Source: JANSWO01 sp964351875
Lineage (GTDB): Bacteria > Pseudomonadota > Gammaproteobacteria > Pseudomonadales > Azotimanducaceae
Direction: 5' to 3'
Length of the DNA: 26,688 bases
Assembly: GCA_964351875.1 (NCBI GenBank)
Contig: CAYGQC010000037.1
Span: 1-26,688 of the forward strand
The first letter of the stretch is position 1, and the number at the start of each line of letters is the position of its first letter. Of this stretch, positions 1 through 7,397 are shown one piece after another. The translations under genes were made by a program, and so were the position numbers. Under the pieces are notes generated by a model. That model worked only from the letters and a program-made list of their open reading frames with translations. It ran no database searches and was not told the origin of the DNA.

Positions 1-540
1 CGCGAGCTCAGCCTCGTTCGCAGCCGGGCTGGCGGCGAAGGGGAAACGCACCAGGCTGGCATCAGGCGTCAAAGCGGCAATCGCACGGCGCTGATCGATG
101 AAAAAGTCGGCAAACTCCTCAGTAGCGTTGCTTGTCGTGTTGATGGTGCCGCCATCGCGCAGCAGCGCAGCGGCTAGTGGAGCTGCCTCACGCACGAGAC
201 GTTCAGAGTCGTCCTCGCTTAGCGCGCTGAGGCCGGTCACATACGCACGCTGCGACTCGTGCACATCGCGTGGCGCGTCCTCTTTGCTCTGCACGCTGGT
301 GAGTAGCAGACGCATATCCCTCGTTGTGAGCTCAAGCAGCAGGCGATCTGTCAGCCAGCCGGAGCGATCGACAACCGCCCATCGCGCATCAACGCTCTGG
401 CTGGATAACACCAGAGCTGGCAGCACGGCCAACGCCAGTAACAGCACGGGCAGCGCGAGCAAACTGAACCAGAACCCTTTGGTTCGCACGTTCTCCAGGT
501 AGTCCCGCTCGGCGATCAGTGCGATGTGGTTGATGCTCAT
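1..540 (-). CDS. ABC-2 type transporter permease, 3' part cut by window edge
   Basis: Membrane subunit of an ABC exporter (NatB/YhaP-like ABC-2 family), partner of the ATPase encoded just upstream. The frame is open from the ATG at 540 to the window edge, so only about 180 N-terminal residues are present. They start MSINHIALIAERDYLENVRT, the usual cytoplasmic entry of these permeases, followed by one hydrophobic segment at about residues 23-46 and a soluble, presumably extracytoplasmic stretch. The family normally carries five or more further C-terminal membrane segments, which lie outside the window. The ATG overlaps the ATPase stop codon as ATGA, so the two are almost certainly translationally coupled. 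The substrate cannot be told from sequence; sodium or drug export is known for relatives, but that is only a family guess. Confidence 0.85.
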   Translation of the reverse strand, partial: MSINHIALIAERDYLENVRTKGFWFSLLALPVLLLALAVLPALVLSSQSVDARWAVVDRSGWLTDRLLLELTTRDMRLLLTSVQSKEDAPRDVHESQRAYVTGLSALSEDDSERLVREAAPLAAALLRDGGTINTTSNATEEFADFFIDQRRAIAALTPDASLVRFPFAASPAANEAELA

Positions 541-1442
541 GGGCGCCGATTGGTGTGCTGAAGAAAGACGTCCTGGAGGCTCTGTCGGCCAAGCCTGAAT
601 TCCTGCAGCGTCACTGCTTCGTTCAAGAGGTTGATGAGCGCGGTAGGATCTGCGTTTTCGCTCATGGTGAGATCAGCTTCGGTGTTGCCGTGGCGCTTGC
701 TGCTGACGATTCCAGGCAGTCTGTCGAAGTCGATTGACGGGCCGCTGAAGACGATTCGCACGCAGCGTTTATCGGCAGAAGTGATGCTTTCAATCGAGCC
801 GCCCAATCGCACTCGGCCCTCATCGATCAGCACGACCTCGTCGCACAGACGTTCGGCCTGATCCATGATGTGGGTGGATAGAATGACCGTGCTGCCGGCG
901 CGCCGATGCTCGTCGATGACCGTCTCAACGAGGTTAATGTTGACCGGGTCGAGGCCCGAGAAAGGCTCATCCAGCACCAGTAGAGCCGGCTCGTGCATCA
1001 GCGTGCTGATCAGTTGCAGCTTCTGCGCCATGCCTTTGGATAGTGTCTCGACCTTGCTGGTTGTCTGTGCAGCGAGCTCGAATCGGTCCAGAAGGCGGCT
1101 AGCGCGCTGGCGAGCGTCCGACCGGCTCATACCTTTCAAACGCCCGAAGTACACGGCGACTTCCGCAACGCGCATCTTGCGGTATAGACCTCGCTCTTCC
1201 GGCAAATAGCCGAGTTGGTTTTTCGCCTGCCGAGGGTCGAGGCCGCCGAGAACGCTGGCGCTGCCGGAATCCGGTGCGAGTATCCCCAGCAGTATGCGCA
1301 GCGATGTGGACTTGCCGGCCCCATTGCGGCCGATGACACCGAACACGCAACCCGTGGGCACGCTGAGGCTGACGTTGTCGACGGCGAGCTTCCCTGCGAA
1401 CGTTTTGCAGACGTTATCGAGGCTGGCGGCGGAATCAGCCAA
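537..1442 (-). CDS. ABC transporter ATP-binding protein (NatA-like, DUF4162 C-terminus)
   Basis: ATPase subunit of the exporter whose permease follows with an ATGA overlap. Visible motifs are Walker A GRNGAGKST at residues 38-46, GYLPEERGLY at 78-87 where the Q-loop glutamine is replaced by Glu as is usual in this subfamily, signature LSKGM at 134-138, Walker B LLVLDEP at 154-160 and the switch His at 191. Residues after about 220 fit the DUF4162 tail of YhaQ/NatA-type ATPases, and the total of 301 aa is typical. The start is uncertain. A TTG eight bases after the stop of the DUF1244 gene gives a full-length N-terminus, but no clear ribosome binding site precedes it, so reinitiation after the upstream gene is plausible. 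Confidence 0.9.
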   Translation of the reverse strand: MADSAASLDNVCKTFAGKLAVDNVSLSVPTGCVFGVIGRNGAGKSTSLRILLGILAPDSGSASVLGGLDPRQAKNQLGYLPEERGLYRKMRVAEVAVYFGRLKGMSRSDARQRASRLLDRFELAAQTTSKVETLSKGMAQKLQLISTLMHEPALLVLDEPFSGLDPVNINLVETVIDEHRRAGSTVILSTHIMDQAERLCDEVVLIDEGRVRLGGSIESITSADKRCVRIVFSGPSIDFDRLPGIVSSKRHGNTEADLTMSENADPTALINLLNEAVTLQEFRLGRQSLQDVFLQHTNRRP

Positions 1443-1450
1443 GGCTGTTC

Positions 1451-1777
1451 TCAGTGCTTGTCCTGTTTGCTGAACTCGGCGAGCTGTTCGGCGCTCGCCT
1501 CGCGCTGATATTTGGCTTTCCAGTCAGCGTAGGGCTCTCCGTAGACCAGCTCGCGTGCGGCGTCCAGATCAGTTGGATGGCCGTGTTCTTCCGCGGCCGC
1601 GACGTACCACTTGGACAAACAGTTGCGACAGAAACCAGCGAGATTCATCAGATCGATGTTCTGTGCGTCCTTACGGCTATCCAAATGTTGAAGCAAACGA
1701 CGAAAGACCGCGGCTTCTACCTCGGTGTTTGTCTCAGTGTTTGTCTCGGTGCTGCTGGTGCTGTCGCTGCGGCTCAT
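1451..1777 (-). CDS. DUF1244 family protein
   Basis: Small conserved protein of the DUF1244 (SMc04008-like) family, 108 aa, molecular role not known. The recognisable core runs from about residue 21 to 92 and contains NLAGFCRNCLSKWY (46-59), with the paired Cys of FCRNC and the conserved GYxxPYxxWK-type stretch (here YGEPYADWKAKY). The first 20 residues are a Ser/Thr/Glu-rich low-complexity tail with a repeated TNTE unit. The ATG at 1777 was chosen because GGAGAG lies a few bases upstream; a longer open frame reaching 1912 has no such signal. It is the first gene of the minus-strand run and ends 8 bases before the ABC ATPase start, so it is probably cotranscribed with the exporter. DUF1244 genes occur in many contexts, so this does not prove a shared function. 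Confidence 0.85.
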   Translation of the reverse strand: MSRSDSTSSTETNTETNTEVEAAVFRRLLQHLDSRKDAQNIDLMNLAGFCRNCLSKWYVAAAEEHGHPTDLDAARELVYGEPYADWKAKYQREASAEQLAEFSKQDKH

Positions 1778-1951
1778 GAAACTCTCCGGATCGATACGAG
1801 TGAATGGCAACGATTGTAGAGAGAGCCATGTGCTCAGGATAGGGCGCAGGCGCCATGGCGTGATTTCCGGCTGCCCGGTCAATCCGTATGAGGCGCGCGA
1901 AGCATAGTGCATGCTAGCCCCTGTCCCCGCTGATTGGATTGTCCTGCCGCC
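1778..1951. promoter_or_regulatory. Divergent intergenic region (DUF1244 / TerC gene)
   Basis: These 174 bases separate two divergently transcribed genes and should hold both promoters. On the minus strand a TACAAT box (AATCGTTG follows it) lies about 35-40 bases before the DUF1244 start and could be a -10 element, but no good -35 sits at the right distance. On the plus strand no convincing sigma-70 pair was found. Short palindromes (GGCGCC followed by CATGG, and GTGCATGC) are present. I see no gene here. Confidence 0.35.
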
Positions 1952-2719
1952 ATGGAATTACTAACTGACCCGTCTGTTTGGGGTGCGTTTCTCACGCTGA
2001 CCCTGCTTGAGATCGTACTCGGCATCGATAACATCATCTTTATCTCGATACTGACGTCGAGGTTGCCTCTTCACCAGCAGGCGAGGGCTCGGTTCATCGG
2101 GCTGGGCCTGGCGATGATCATGCGAATCGTTTTGCTCCTGTCGATTGCCTGGATCATGCGGCTTTCGTCTGAGCTGTTTGTCCTCTTCGAGCAATCGATC
2201 ACGGGCAGGGATCTGGTGCTGATCTTCGGCGGTGGGTTCCTGATCGCAAAGGCAGTTCGGGAGGTGCACAACTCGCTGGAGGGAGGGGGCCATGGAGCTG
2301 GCTCTGCTGCCCAGGCGACCTTTGTCGGCGTGCTCGCTCAGATCGCCATCATCGATGTCGTGTTCTCACTGGATTCGGTGATCACGGCCGTTGGGCTGGC
2401 GAAGCATATCGAGACCATGGTCGCAGCGATCGTCGTTGCGGTCGGCGTGATGATGCTCTCCGCCGGCGCGATTAGCGCGTACGTTGATCGGCATCCGACT
2501 ATCAAGATGCTGGCGCTGGCATTTCTGGTGCTGATCGGTTTTGTGCTCGTGGCGGAGGGGCTGGGTGCTCACGTTCCGAAAGGCTACGTCTACTTTGCTA
2601 TGGCGTTTGCCTTCGGGGTTGAGATGCTGAACATCCGAGGCGGCAAACGGCGAGCGGCTCCGGTGAAGCTGCGGCCCGCACAACTGGGTGATCTGATCCC
2701 CGGGGCTGAACTCAAGTAG
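1952..2719 (+). CDS. TerC family integral membrane protein (YgdQ-like)
   Basis: Polytopic inner-membrane protein of the TerC family, close in layout to E. coli YgdQ. The family is linked to metal (manganese) efflux or to metalation of secreted enzymes, but the role of this branch is not settled. Both hallmark acidic motifs are present: LLEIVLGIDN at residues 18-27 and DVVFSLDSV at 135-143, each placing Asp within a membrane helix. Hydrophobic segments lie at about 10-35, 48-70, 87-101, 122-150, 155-177, 184-202 and 211-226, seven in all, as in the family. Length 255 aa is typical. I start at the ATG of MELLTDPSVWGAFLTLTLLE because it matches the family N-terminus; a TTG 18 bases upstream is in frame, and neither has a clear Shine-Dalgarno sequence. 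The C-terminal 30 residues are basic and presumably cytoplasmic. Confidence 0.9.
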   Translation: MELLTDPSVWGAFLTLTLLEIVLGIDNIIFISILTSRLPLHQQARARFIGLGLAMIMRIVLLLSIAWIMRLSSELFVLFEQSITGRDLVLIFGGGFLIAKAVREVHNSLEGGGHGAGSAAQATFVGVLAQIAIIDVVFSLDSVITAVGLAKHIETMVAAIVVAVGVMMLSAGAISAYVDRHPTIKMLALAFLVLIGFVLVAEGLGAHVPKGYVYFAMAFAFGVEMLNIRGGKRRAAPVKLRPAQLGDLIPGAELK

Positions 2720-2722
2720 AAA

Positions 2723-2750
2723 CGACGCTGGCGAGCTCGCCGTAGCGTCG
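2723..2750. terminator. Inverted repeat between convergent genes
   Basis: CGACGCT (2723-2729) pairs with AGCGTCG (2744-2750), and the space between holds the 12-base palindrome GGCGAGCTCGCC (2730-2741). It fills the 39-base gap between the convergent TerC and crotonase genes, so it could end transcription from either side. There is no T-run on either strand, so intrinsic termination is not assured. Confidence 0.4.
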
Positions 2751-2758
2751 GTGACCCG

Positions 2759-3574
2759 CTAGTGGTCGCGGTTGCTCGGCCATACCGGATCTCTCTTCGC
2801 CAGCACGGCCTCGATGCCTTCGCTGGCATCGTCGTCCAGCAAATTTCTCAGCATGACCTCGGTGGCGCTGGCAAAAGCGCTCGTCAGGTCCTGATCGATC
2901 TGCGCCTGATAGAGCGGTTTGCCGAAGCCGATGCTGGCTCTGGAACGGCTGGCAATATGGCTGGCGAGTGCCTGGCATCGTTCGGTCAGGGCTTCGGCAC
3001 TCGTGATCTCATTGATCAGTGCCATGCGTAGCGCTTCATCCGCGCTGAACGTGTCGCCGGTCAACAGCATCTGCAGGGCGAACTTGCGCGGCAGGTTGCG
3101 TGTCAGCGGCACGGACGGCGTGCTGCAGAACAGGCCGATGTTCACTCCGGGTGTCGCGAAGCGGGCGTCTGCGCTGGCTATGGCCAGATCGCTGGCGGCA
3201 ACGAGCTGGCAACCAGCCGCGGTAGCGAGCGAGTGCACGCACGCGATCACCGGCTTTGGCCCCGTCATGATTCGAATCATCAGGCGATTGCAGGTATCCA
3301 GTAACTCGCGCAGCGCGGCTTCGTTGCGACGCTCCACAAGCTCGCGAACTTCTTTGAGATCGTGTCCAGCGCAGAATCCGGGGCCGTTCGCGGCGATAAC
3401 GATCGCGCCGATGTTTGGGTTCGCCAGTGCGTCTTCGAGGGCTGCTGAGAGCGCTTGGAGCAGGGCCAGCGACAGCGCGTTGTATTGCTTCGGCCGATTC
3501 AGAGTCAGCCAGCAAACGGCGCCGTAACCTCTGCTGCCGACCAGATCGCCCGCCGCTTGGGATGCTTGTGTCAT
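2759..3574 (-). CDS. Crotonase-superfamily protein, ECHDC3-like (catalytic Glu residues absent)
   Basis: Member of the enoyl-CoA hydratase/isomerase (crotonase) superfamily, 271 aa. Features seen: LNRPKQYNALS (25-35), the CoA-binding and oxyanion segment GFCAGHDLKE (66-75), the second oxyanion glycine in TAAGCQLV (118-125) and TPGVNIGLFCSTPSV (141-155). The last segment is a hallmark of the ECHDC3 branch, as is the ending KRDPVWP. The two glutamates that do the chemistry in true enoyl-CoA hydratases are replaced by Gln123 and Gly143, so hydration of enoyl-CoA is doubtful; the function of ECHDC3 proteins is not well defined. The ATG at 3574 is preceded by AGGAG at good spacing. It lies 49 bases downstream of yaaA on the same strand and is probably cotranscribed with it. 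Confidence 0.88.
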   Translation of the reverse strand: MTQASQAAGDLVGSRGYGAVCWLTLNRPKQYNALSLALLQALSAALEDALANPNIGAIVIAANGPGFCAGHDLKEVRELVERRNEAALRELLDTCNRLMIRIMTGPKPVIACVHSLATAAGCQLVAASDLAIASADARFATPGVNIGLFCSTPSVPLTRNLPRKFALQMLLTGDTFSADEALRMALINEITSAEALTERCQALASHIASRSRASIGFGKPLYQAQIDQDLTSAFASATEVMLRNLLDDDASEGIEAVLAKRDPVWPSNRDH

Positions 3575-3623
3575 GAGCTGCTCCTGACCTCTGGTTGCCC
3601 GACTCGGACCGGTGCATTTTGGC

Positions 3624-4412
3624 TCAGGCCGGGGCGTCGCGCAGAAAAACGAGGCGATCACTCTCGGACGCGTCTGCGCTGAACTGATAGCCCAGAGAGT
3701 TGAAGGACTTTATGGCCTTGAGACTGTTGGCCCGGCTGTCGATCAGGTGACGGACCATCGCTCCTCGGGCACGCTTGGCGAAGAAGCTCAGCACCCGATA
3801 ATCGCCGCTACGGCTGAGATCCTTGAACACGGGGGTCACGATTCGAGCCTCGACGGCGCCAGGGTTGATAGCACTGTAGTACTCGTTGCTGGCGAGGTTC
3901 ACCAGTAACGGCGAACGCTGACTGCTGAGATCTTCGTTGACCTTGGCGGTGATTCGATCACCCCAGAACTGATACAGATCTTTGCCGCGAGGGTTCTTTA
4001 CGGCTGTCCCCATTTCCAGCCGGTAGGCTTGAATTAGATCCAGGGGGCGCAACAGACCGTAAAGACCGGATAAGATACGCAGGTGAGATTGAGCCCAATT
4101 CAAATCGCGGGCGCTGAGTGTGTTTGCCTCCAGGCCGATATACACATCCCCGGTAAACGCCTGCAGCGCTGGTTTGGCGTTGGCCGTGGTGAACGGAGTT
4201 GAAAATGCCTGCCAGCGCTCGGCGTTTTCGAATGCCAACGCATCACTGATGCGCATCAGCTTTTTCAGCCGGTTTGGCGTGAAGCCGCGTAGCACCTCAA
4301 CGAGTTCGCTGCTGTCCCGCAGGAATTGGGGCTGGCTGGCCTTGCGCCGAATAGCGGCGGCAACCGGGGTTTTAAAATCAAGGGATTTGGCAGGTGAGAT
4401 GACCGCGAGCAT
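3624..4412 (-). CDS. yaaA: Peroxide stress protein YaaA (UPF0246/DUF328)
   Basis: Cytoplasmic protein of the YaaA family. In E. coli YaaA limits free iron and so protects DNA and proteins during hydrogen peroxide stress; a DNA-binding role has also been reported. The 262-residue product matches the family from end to end: ISPAKSLDF (5-13), LMRISDALA, FTGDVYIGL, LRILSGLYGLLRPLDL, YRLEMGT, GKDLYQFWGD, LVNLASNEYYSAI and a C-terminal FNSLGYQFSADAS. Length is close to the 258 aa of E. coli. The start at 4412 (MLAVISPAKS) aligns with the family although no Shine-Dalgarno is visible. Expression under peroxide stress is known in E. coli; no OxyR site was recognised here. The crotonase gene follows. 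Confidence 0.95.
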   Translation of the reverse strand: MLAVISPAKSLDFKTPVAAAIRRKASQPQFLRDSSELVEVLRGFTPNRLKKLMRISDALAFENAERWQAFSTPFTTANAKPALQAFTGDVYIGLEANTLSARDLNWAQSHLRILSGLYGLLRPLDLIQAYRLEMGTAVKNPRGKDLYQFWGDRITAKVNEDLSSQRSPLLVNLASNEYYSAINPGAVEARIVTPVFKDLSRSGDYRVLSFFAKRARGAMVRHLIDSRANSLKAIKSFNSLGYQFSADASESDRLVFLRDAPA

Positions 4413-4478
4413 GGTGTGTTTGCGTCTGTGTTGAAATTGAAGAGCAGTATAAGTTGGAAAGCGAAGTAGTATAACGAA
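4413..4478. promoter_or_regulatory. Divergent promoter region yaaA / PP2C phosphatase
   Basis: This 66-base A/T-richer gap must serve both genes. The heptamer AGTATAA occurs twice, at 4446-4452 and 4468-4474, exactly 22 bases apart. Read on the minus strand each contains TATACT, a good -10 hexamer for yaaA. On the plus strand TATAAG at 4448-4453 could be a -10 for the phosphatase gene. No -35 close to TTGACA stands at 16-18 bases from any of them. Confidence 0.35.
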
Positions 4479-5195
4479 GTGGATATCGTTGGTCGGACTC
4501 ATCGCGGATTGATTCGCGAAAATAATGAAGATTGCTTCGCCGTGGACGAGCGTCTTCAAGCGCTCGTTCTAGCTGATGGCATGGGCGGTCTGAACGCGGG
4601 CGAGCATGCCAGCGCAGAAACGGTGCGCACGGTGCTCCAGTCCCTGCGTCTGTCGCAACCGCTAACGCTCGCCGACGTTGAGCGTTCGATCCATGAGGCC
4701 AATAAGCGGGTCTGGACGCTGTCCAGGGAAGTGCCGAGCCTGGCCAATATGGGCACCACGGTCATTGTCTGTATACGGCAGGGCGATCACGCGCTGGTCG
4801 GACACGTGGGCGACAGCAGGCTTTATCGCTTTCGCGAGGGCAAGCTGCAGGTCATGACTGCTGATCACTCGCTGGTTCAGCAGCTCGTTGACGAAGGTAT
4901 TGTCGCGGCTGCGGATGCGCATACAGCACCTAATCGAAACATTATCACTCGCGCCGTCGGTATCGAGGCGCGCGTGTCTGTGGACGTGTGTCAGATCGAT
5001 CTGGCGGCAGGTGATTTGCTGCTTTTGTGCAGTGACGGCCTGAGCGACATGCTCGAAGACGCGGCTATCGAACGGCTCATCGCGGCTCAAAGTGATGATC
5101 TGTCTCGTCTGGCTGGGGCGTTGATCGATGCGGCCAATAGCCGAGGCGGTTTTGACAACATCTCGCTGCTGCTGGCTCGCATCGCGGAGGATTGA
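4479..5195 (+). CDS. PP2C-family (PPM) Ser/Thr protein phosphatase
   Basis: Soluble metal-dependent phosphatase of the Stp1/PrpC type, removing phosphate from Ser/Thr (sometimes Tyr or Arg) of bacterial kinase substrates. Family motifs run in the usual order: GRTHRGLIRENNEDCF (5-20), LADGMGG (31-37, metal ligands Asp33/Gly34), MGTTVIV (91-97), GHVGDSRLYR (108-117), LLCSDGLSD (182-190, metal Asp186) and GFDNIS (224-229, metal Asp226). All catalytic acidic residues are there. It has 238 aa, no membrane segment and no added domain. The start is the GTG at 4479; an in-frame TAG at 4467 leaves no earlier choice. A BolA gene follows after 50 bases. The only Ser/Thr kinase seen in this window is the N-terminal domain of the large hybrid kinase about 10 kb away, a possible counterpart by inference only. 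Confidence 0.93.
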   Translation: MDIVGRTHRGLIRENNEDCFAVDERLQALVLADGMGGLNAGEHASAETVRTVLQSLRLSQPLTLADVERSIHEANKRVWTLSREVPSLANMGTTVIVCIRQGDHALVGHVGDSRLYRFREGKLQVMTADHSLVQQLVDEGIVAAADAHTAPNRNIITRAVGIEARVSVDVCQIDLAAGDLLLLCSDGLSDMLEDAAIERLIAAQSDDLSRLAGALIDAANSRGGFDNISLLLARIAED

Positions 5196-5245
5196 GCGAT
5201 TGCTGCGCCGGGTATCCGTTGGCCCAGTACGTTGGAGATGAGAAT

Positions 5246-5620
5246 ATGTCAGTGATCCCTGTCGAAGCACCGGTTGCGAACGCGCTCGAGCAGCTCGTCG
5301 CTGACGGGCTTGCCTGCGAGCATTTCGAATTGATCAATGAAAGCGGCAACCACGCTGTCCCTGCGGGGAGCGAATCGCATTTCAAGCTCGTGATCGTTAG
5401 CGAGTCGTTTGCGGGAGAGCGGCTGCTTGCTAGGCACAGAAGAGTGAACAGTCTGGTCGCTGAGTTGCTGGCTGGGCCGATCCACGCGCTGGCACTGCAC
5501 ACCTATACGCCGGACGAATGGAATACCCGGTTTGACGGCGCGCCGATGTCGCCTCCTTGTATGGGCGGAAGCAAGAGTCCTGGAGGCCGCAAGAGCCCTG
5601 TGAGTGACCAATCTATTTGA
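5246..5620 (+). CDS. bolA: BolA family protein
   Basis: BolA proteins bind monothiol glutaredoxins through a shared [2Fe-2S] cluster and also act as DNA-binding regulators of envelope and motility genes in E. coli. The core is very clear: INESGNHAVPAGSESHFK (30-47), VIVSESFAGERLLARHRRVN (49-68) and IHALALHTYTPDEW (79-92), with the conserved His of GSESHF at 45. The product has 124 aa against about 105 in E. coli; the extra part is a C-terminal tail after residue 97 rich in Gly, Ser, Pro and Lys (GGSKSPGGRKSP). The ATG at 5246 has GGAG eight bases upstream. It sits between the PP2C phosphatase and trhO on the same strand with gaps of 50 and 99 bases. BolA versus its paralogue IbaG cannot be fully separated by eye, but the INES/HTYTPDEW pattern favours BolA proper. 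Confidence 0.92.
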   Translation: MSVIPVEAPVANALEQLVADGLACEHFELINESGNHAVPAGSESHFKLVIVSESFAGERLLARHRRVNSLVAELLAGPIHALALHTYTPDEWNTRFDGAPMSPPCMGGSKSPGGRKSPVSDQSI

Positions 5621-5719
5621 TGTTCGGCGGCTGCGTTTGCACAGATCCCAACCCAATCAAAAGGCCAATCAAGCGCCCAACCACATCCGAATCCCTCGAG
5701 CCTGCCAGAGAATTTCAAC

Positions 5720-6643
5720 GTGCACGTCGTCGCCTTTTACAAGTTTGTTCCCCTCACTGCTCTTGAGTCGCTGCGCGGTGACCTCGACGCTTTCTGTCGC
5801 CAGCGAAACATTGTCGGCACCACGCTGCTGGCCGAAGAAGGCATAAACGGCACGATGGCGGGCACACAAGCCTCGATCCGAGCACTGTGTGAGAAGCTGA
5901 CAGATATTCCTCAGTTGGCGGATCTTCAATTCAAGCGCTCGCAAACCAGTGACGACAACCCGGTGTTCCTGCGCACCAAGATTCGTATCAAGCATGAGAT
6001 TGTTGCCCTCGGCCGCGGCTCGATCGATGTCGCCAACCAGACGGGCGAGCACGTTGATCCCGAAACCTGGCACAAGCTGCTCGACGATCCGGAGGTGACG
6101 GTGATCGACACGCGCAACAGTTACGAGATTGAAGTCGGATCATTTCCTGGCGCGATCGACCCGCAGACTCGCAGCTTTCGAGATTTCCCGCGTTACGTCG
6201 AGGAGAATCTTGCGGGCAAGGAGAATGAGCCGGTAGCGATGTTTTGCACCGGTGGCATTCGCTGCGAAAAAGCATCGGCTTATCTGAAAGAACAGGGCTT
6301 TTCGAAGGTCTACCAGCTCGATGGCGGTGTGCTCGGGTATCTTGAGGCGGTGCAGCCGACGTCAAATCGATGGCAGGGTGAGTGTTTCGTTTTCGATCAG
6401 CGCGTCGCGGTAGACAAGAATCTCAATGAAGGTGACTACGTGCAGTGCCACGCGTGTCGTCGGCCGCTGGCACCGGAGCAGACTCATTCTCCCGACTTTG
6501 TCGAAGGGGTGTCCTGCCCGCTGTGCATCGGCGAAACGAGCGCTGCGGCGCGGCAAGGGTTCGCAGAGCGCCAGCGCCAGGTGGCCCTGGCTGAGCAGCG
6601 TGGTCAGCGTCATATTGGCGCCGAGATGCCGGACCAGGACTAA
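5720..6643 (+). CDS. trhO: tRNA uridine(34) hydroxylase TrhO (YceA, rhodanese family)
   Basis: Catalyses oxygen-dependent hydroxylation of U34 in certain tRNAs to 5-hydroxyuridine, the first step to cmo5U/mcmo5U wobble bases. The N-terminal acylphosphatase-like part holds VVAFYKFVPL (3-12) and the family motif LLAEEGINGTMAG (36-48). The rhodanese domain (about 113-217) has VIDTRNSYEIEVGSFPGAI and the active loop CTGGIRCEK (176-184, Cys176). The C-terminal part carries CxxC pairs at 243/246 and 266/269, fitting a metal site. Length 307 aa is that of the shorter family members. The GTG start at 5720 gives the expected N-terminus (HVVAFYKF); the upstream AGAG is a weak ribosome binding site. It is the last gene of the phosphatase-bolA-trhO run. 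Confidence 0.95.
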   Translation: MHVVAFYKFVPLTALESLRGDLDAFCRQRNIVGTTLLAEEGINGTMAGTQASIRALCEKLTDIPQLADLQFKRSQTSDDNPVFLRTKIRIKHEIVALGRGSIDVANQTGEHVDPETWHKLLDDPEVTVIDTRNSYEIEVGSFPGAIDPQTRSFRDFPRYVEENLAGKENEPVAMFCTGGIRCEKASAYLKEQGFSKVYQLDGGVLGYLEAVQPTSNRWQGECFVFDQRVAVDKNLNEGDYVQCHACRRPLAPEQTHSPDFVEGVSCPLCIGETSAAARQGFAERQRQVALAEQRGQRHIGAEMPDQD

Positions 6644-6678
6644 CTGTGCGAATCACCGCGCAGATCCCGTTTTACTGG

Positions 6679-6696
6679 GGCTCCCCTCACGGAGCC
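6679..6696. terminator. Hairpin between convergent trhO and TetR gene
   Basis: GGCTCC (6679-6684) and GGAGCC (6691-6696) form a perfect 6-bp stem around a 6-base loop in the 70-base gap between the convergent trhO and TetR genes. Neither strand shows a T-run after the stem, so this is only a possible bidirectional stop. Confidence 0.35.
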
Positions 6697-6713
6697 ATGC
6701 CACGTCAGGGCCG

Positions 6714-7397
6714 TCAGCCCCGTGGGTTTCGCTCCGAGCTGGGTGCCTGCACGCCGCCGAGCAGAAAATCGAAGAAATTCAACGTGGCGACTTTAACATT
6801 GTCAGCGGAATCGCTCGCATCGGCATCGGGCATGTTCTGGTTGATCGCGAAACCCTGCACCATGAGTGTCCAGAACAGGAAGTAGCGGGATTGGGCCAGG
6901 CTCTCGTCCCAGTCTGCGTTAGCCTTGCGCAGCAGACGAACCAGGCGATCGTGAATGTTGAGGCTACCGTCGGGGCCATCGGGCTTTGGCGTGTACGCGC
7001 CGGACGCCGGCCGCTCGTGCTGCATCCGGGCCAGGAAGCGGATCGCGTTCGGGCCATGTGCTCGCTCGCTGTAGAGCTTGGCGTAGGGCCGGAACGCAGC
7101 CCACAGCACCTCCGCATTGCTCGGCGCGTCGTCTCTGTTTTCCAGTTCCGTCAGCGCATCCTGGCGCCAGATATCCAGCTCCGTGGAGATGAACTCGACA
7201 ATGGCCTTTAACATGCCGTCCCGATTGCCAAAGTAGTAATGCACAGCGGATGCGTTGCGCGTGCCAGCGGCCTGGTTGATGGTGCGCATGGAGACAGCGT
7301 CCAATCCTCGTTCCGCGAGTAGGTCCAGTGCTGCCAGCGTCAGAGACTGCCGCGTATCAGTTGATGGGTTGTTCAGGTTCAATCGTTCCTCGCTCAC
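6714..7397 (-). CDS. TetR/AcrR family transcriptional regulator
   Basis: One-component repressor type protein, 227 aa. The N-terminal helix-turn-helix domain spans about residues 14-65: TRQSLTLAALDLLAERGLDA, then SMRTINQAAG and the recognition helix region ASAVHYYFGNRDGML, the classic TetR signature with YYFGN. The C-terminal ligand domain (from about 80) is all-helical and rich in Trp/Phe/Arg but not assignable to a named subfamily by eye. The GTG start overlaps the stop of the upstream tesA-like gene as GTGA, so the regulator is probably translated from the tesA mRNA and may be coupled to it. No Shine-Dalgarno is visible before it, which supports coupling. Its ligand and targets are unknown; autoregulation of its own operon or of the facing ybbA-ybbP genes would be an inference. 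Confidence 0.9.
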   Translation of the reverse strand: MSEERLNLNNPSTDTRQSLTLAALDLLAERGLDAVSMRTINQAAGTRNASAVHYYFGNRDGMLKAIVEFISTELDIWRQDALTELENRDDAPSNAEVLWAAFRPYAKLYSERAHGPNAIRFLARMQHERPASGAYTPKPDGPDGSLNIHDRLVRLLRKANADWDESLAQSRYFLFWTLMVQGFAINQNMPDADASDSADNVKVATLNFFDFLLGGVQAPSSERNPRG

